A DNA stretch of 7,186 nucleotides from Parvularcula sp. (GTDB taxonomy: Bacteria; Pseudomonadota; Alphaproteobacteria; Caulobacterales; Parvularculaceae): assembly GCA_003506635.1 (NCBI GenBank), contig DNZB01000047.1, positions 1,183-8,368 of the forward strand. The letters are read 5' to 3'. Made by a program: the position numbers and the translations under genes. Of the stretch, positions 7,174 to 7,186 are shown piece by piece. Positions within the stretch are counted from its first letter, which is position 1; each line of letters opens with the position of its first letter. The notes under the pieces were generated by a model. That model was not told where the DNA came from. It worked only from the letters and a program-made list of their open reading frames with translations, and made no database searches.

Positions 7174-7186
7174 GAGGCGGCGCGCG

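Overview
This window is ordinary core-genome sequence from a GC-rich alphaproteobacterium, most likely of the Hyphomicrobiales (Rhizobiales). That placement rests on the strong G/C bias at third codon positions, the MreB N-terminus, the alphaproteobacterial form of MiaA (NADALQVY, GGTGLYFRALTEGLS), and the mreB-mreC-mreD-mrdA order. A narrower placement, for example among methylotrophs of the Beijerinckiaceae or Methylocystaceae, is only a guess. No mobile element, CRISPR array, tRNA, rRNA or phage gene was seen, and no stretch longer than 112 bases lacks a gene.

Layout, from right to left along the minus strand: miaA (tRNA dimethylallyltransferase, 5331-6269) starts 4 bases from the divergent plus-strand gene serB (phosphoserine phosphatase, 6274-7173). 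A terminator-like hairpin follows miaA. Next is a gene for a VTT/DedA-type membrane protein (4418-5218). A 96-base gap with a candidate promoter then leads into the cell-shape cluster mreB (3281-4321), mreC (2179-3168), mreD (1663-2175) and mrdA/PBP2 (from 1655 to beyond the left edge). The mreC-mreD and mreD-mrdA junctions are 3 and 7 bases, which implies one transcript with coupled translation. The mreB-mreC junction is 112 bases and holds several inverted repeats.

The four left-hand genes encode parts of the elongasome (Rod complex). MreB is the cytoplasmic actin-like filament, MreC and MreD are its membrane partners, and PBP2 is the transpeptidase that crosslinks new lateral-wall peptidoglycan. 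RodA, the usual next gene, would lie off the left edge. The serB, miaA and VTT genes have no obvious functional link to this machine. I found no convincing undescribed system. The items most worth a second look are regulatory: the very tight miaA/serB divergence and the mutually exclusive hairpins between mreB and mreC.
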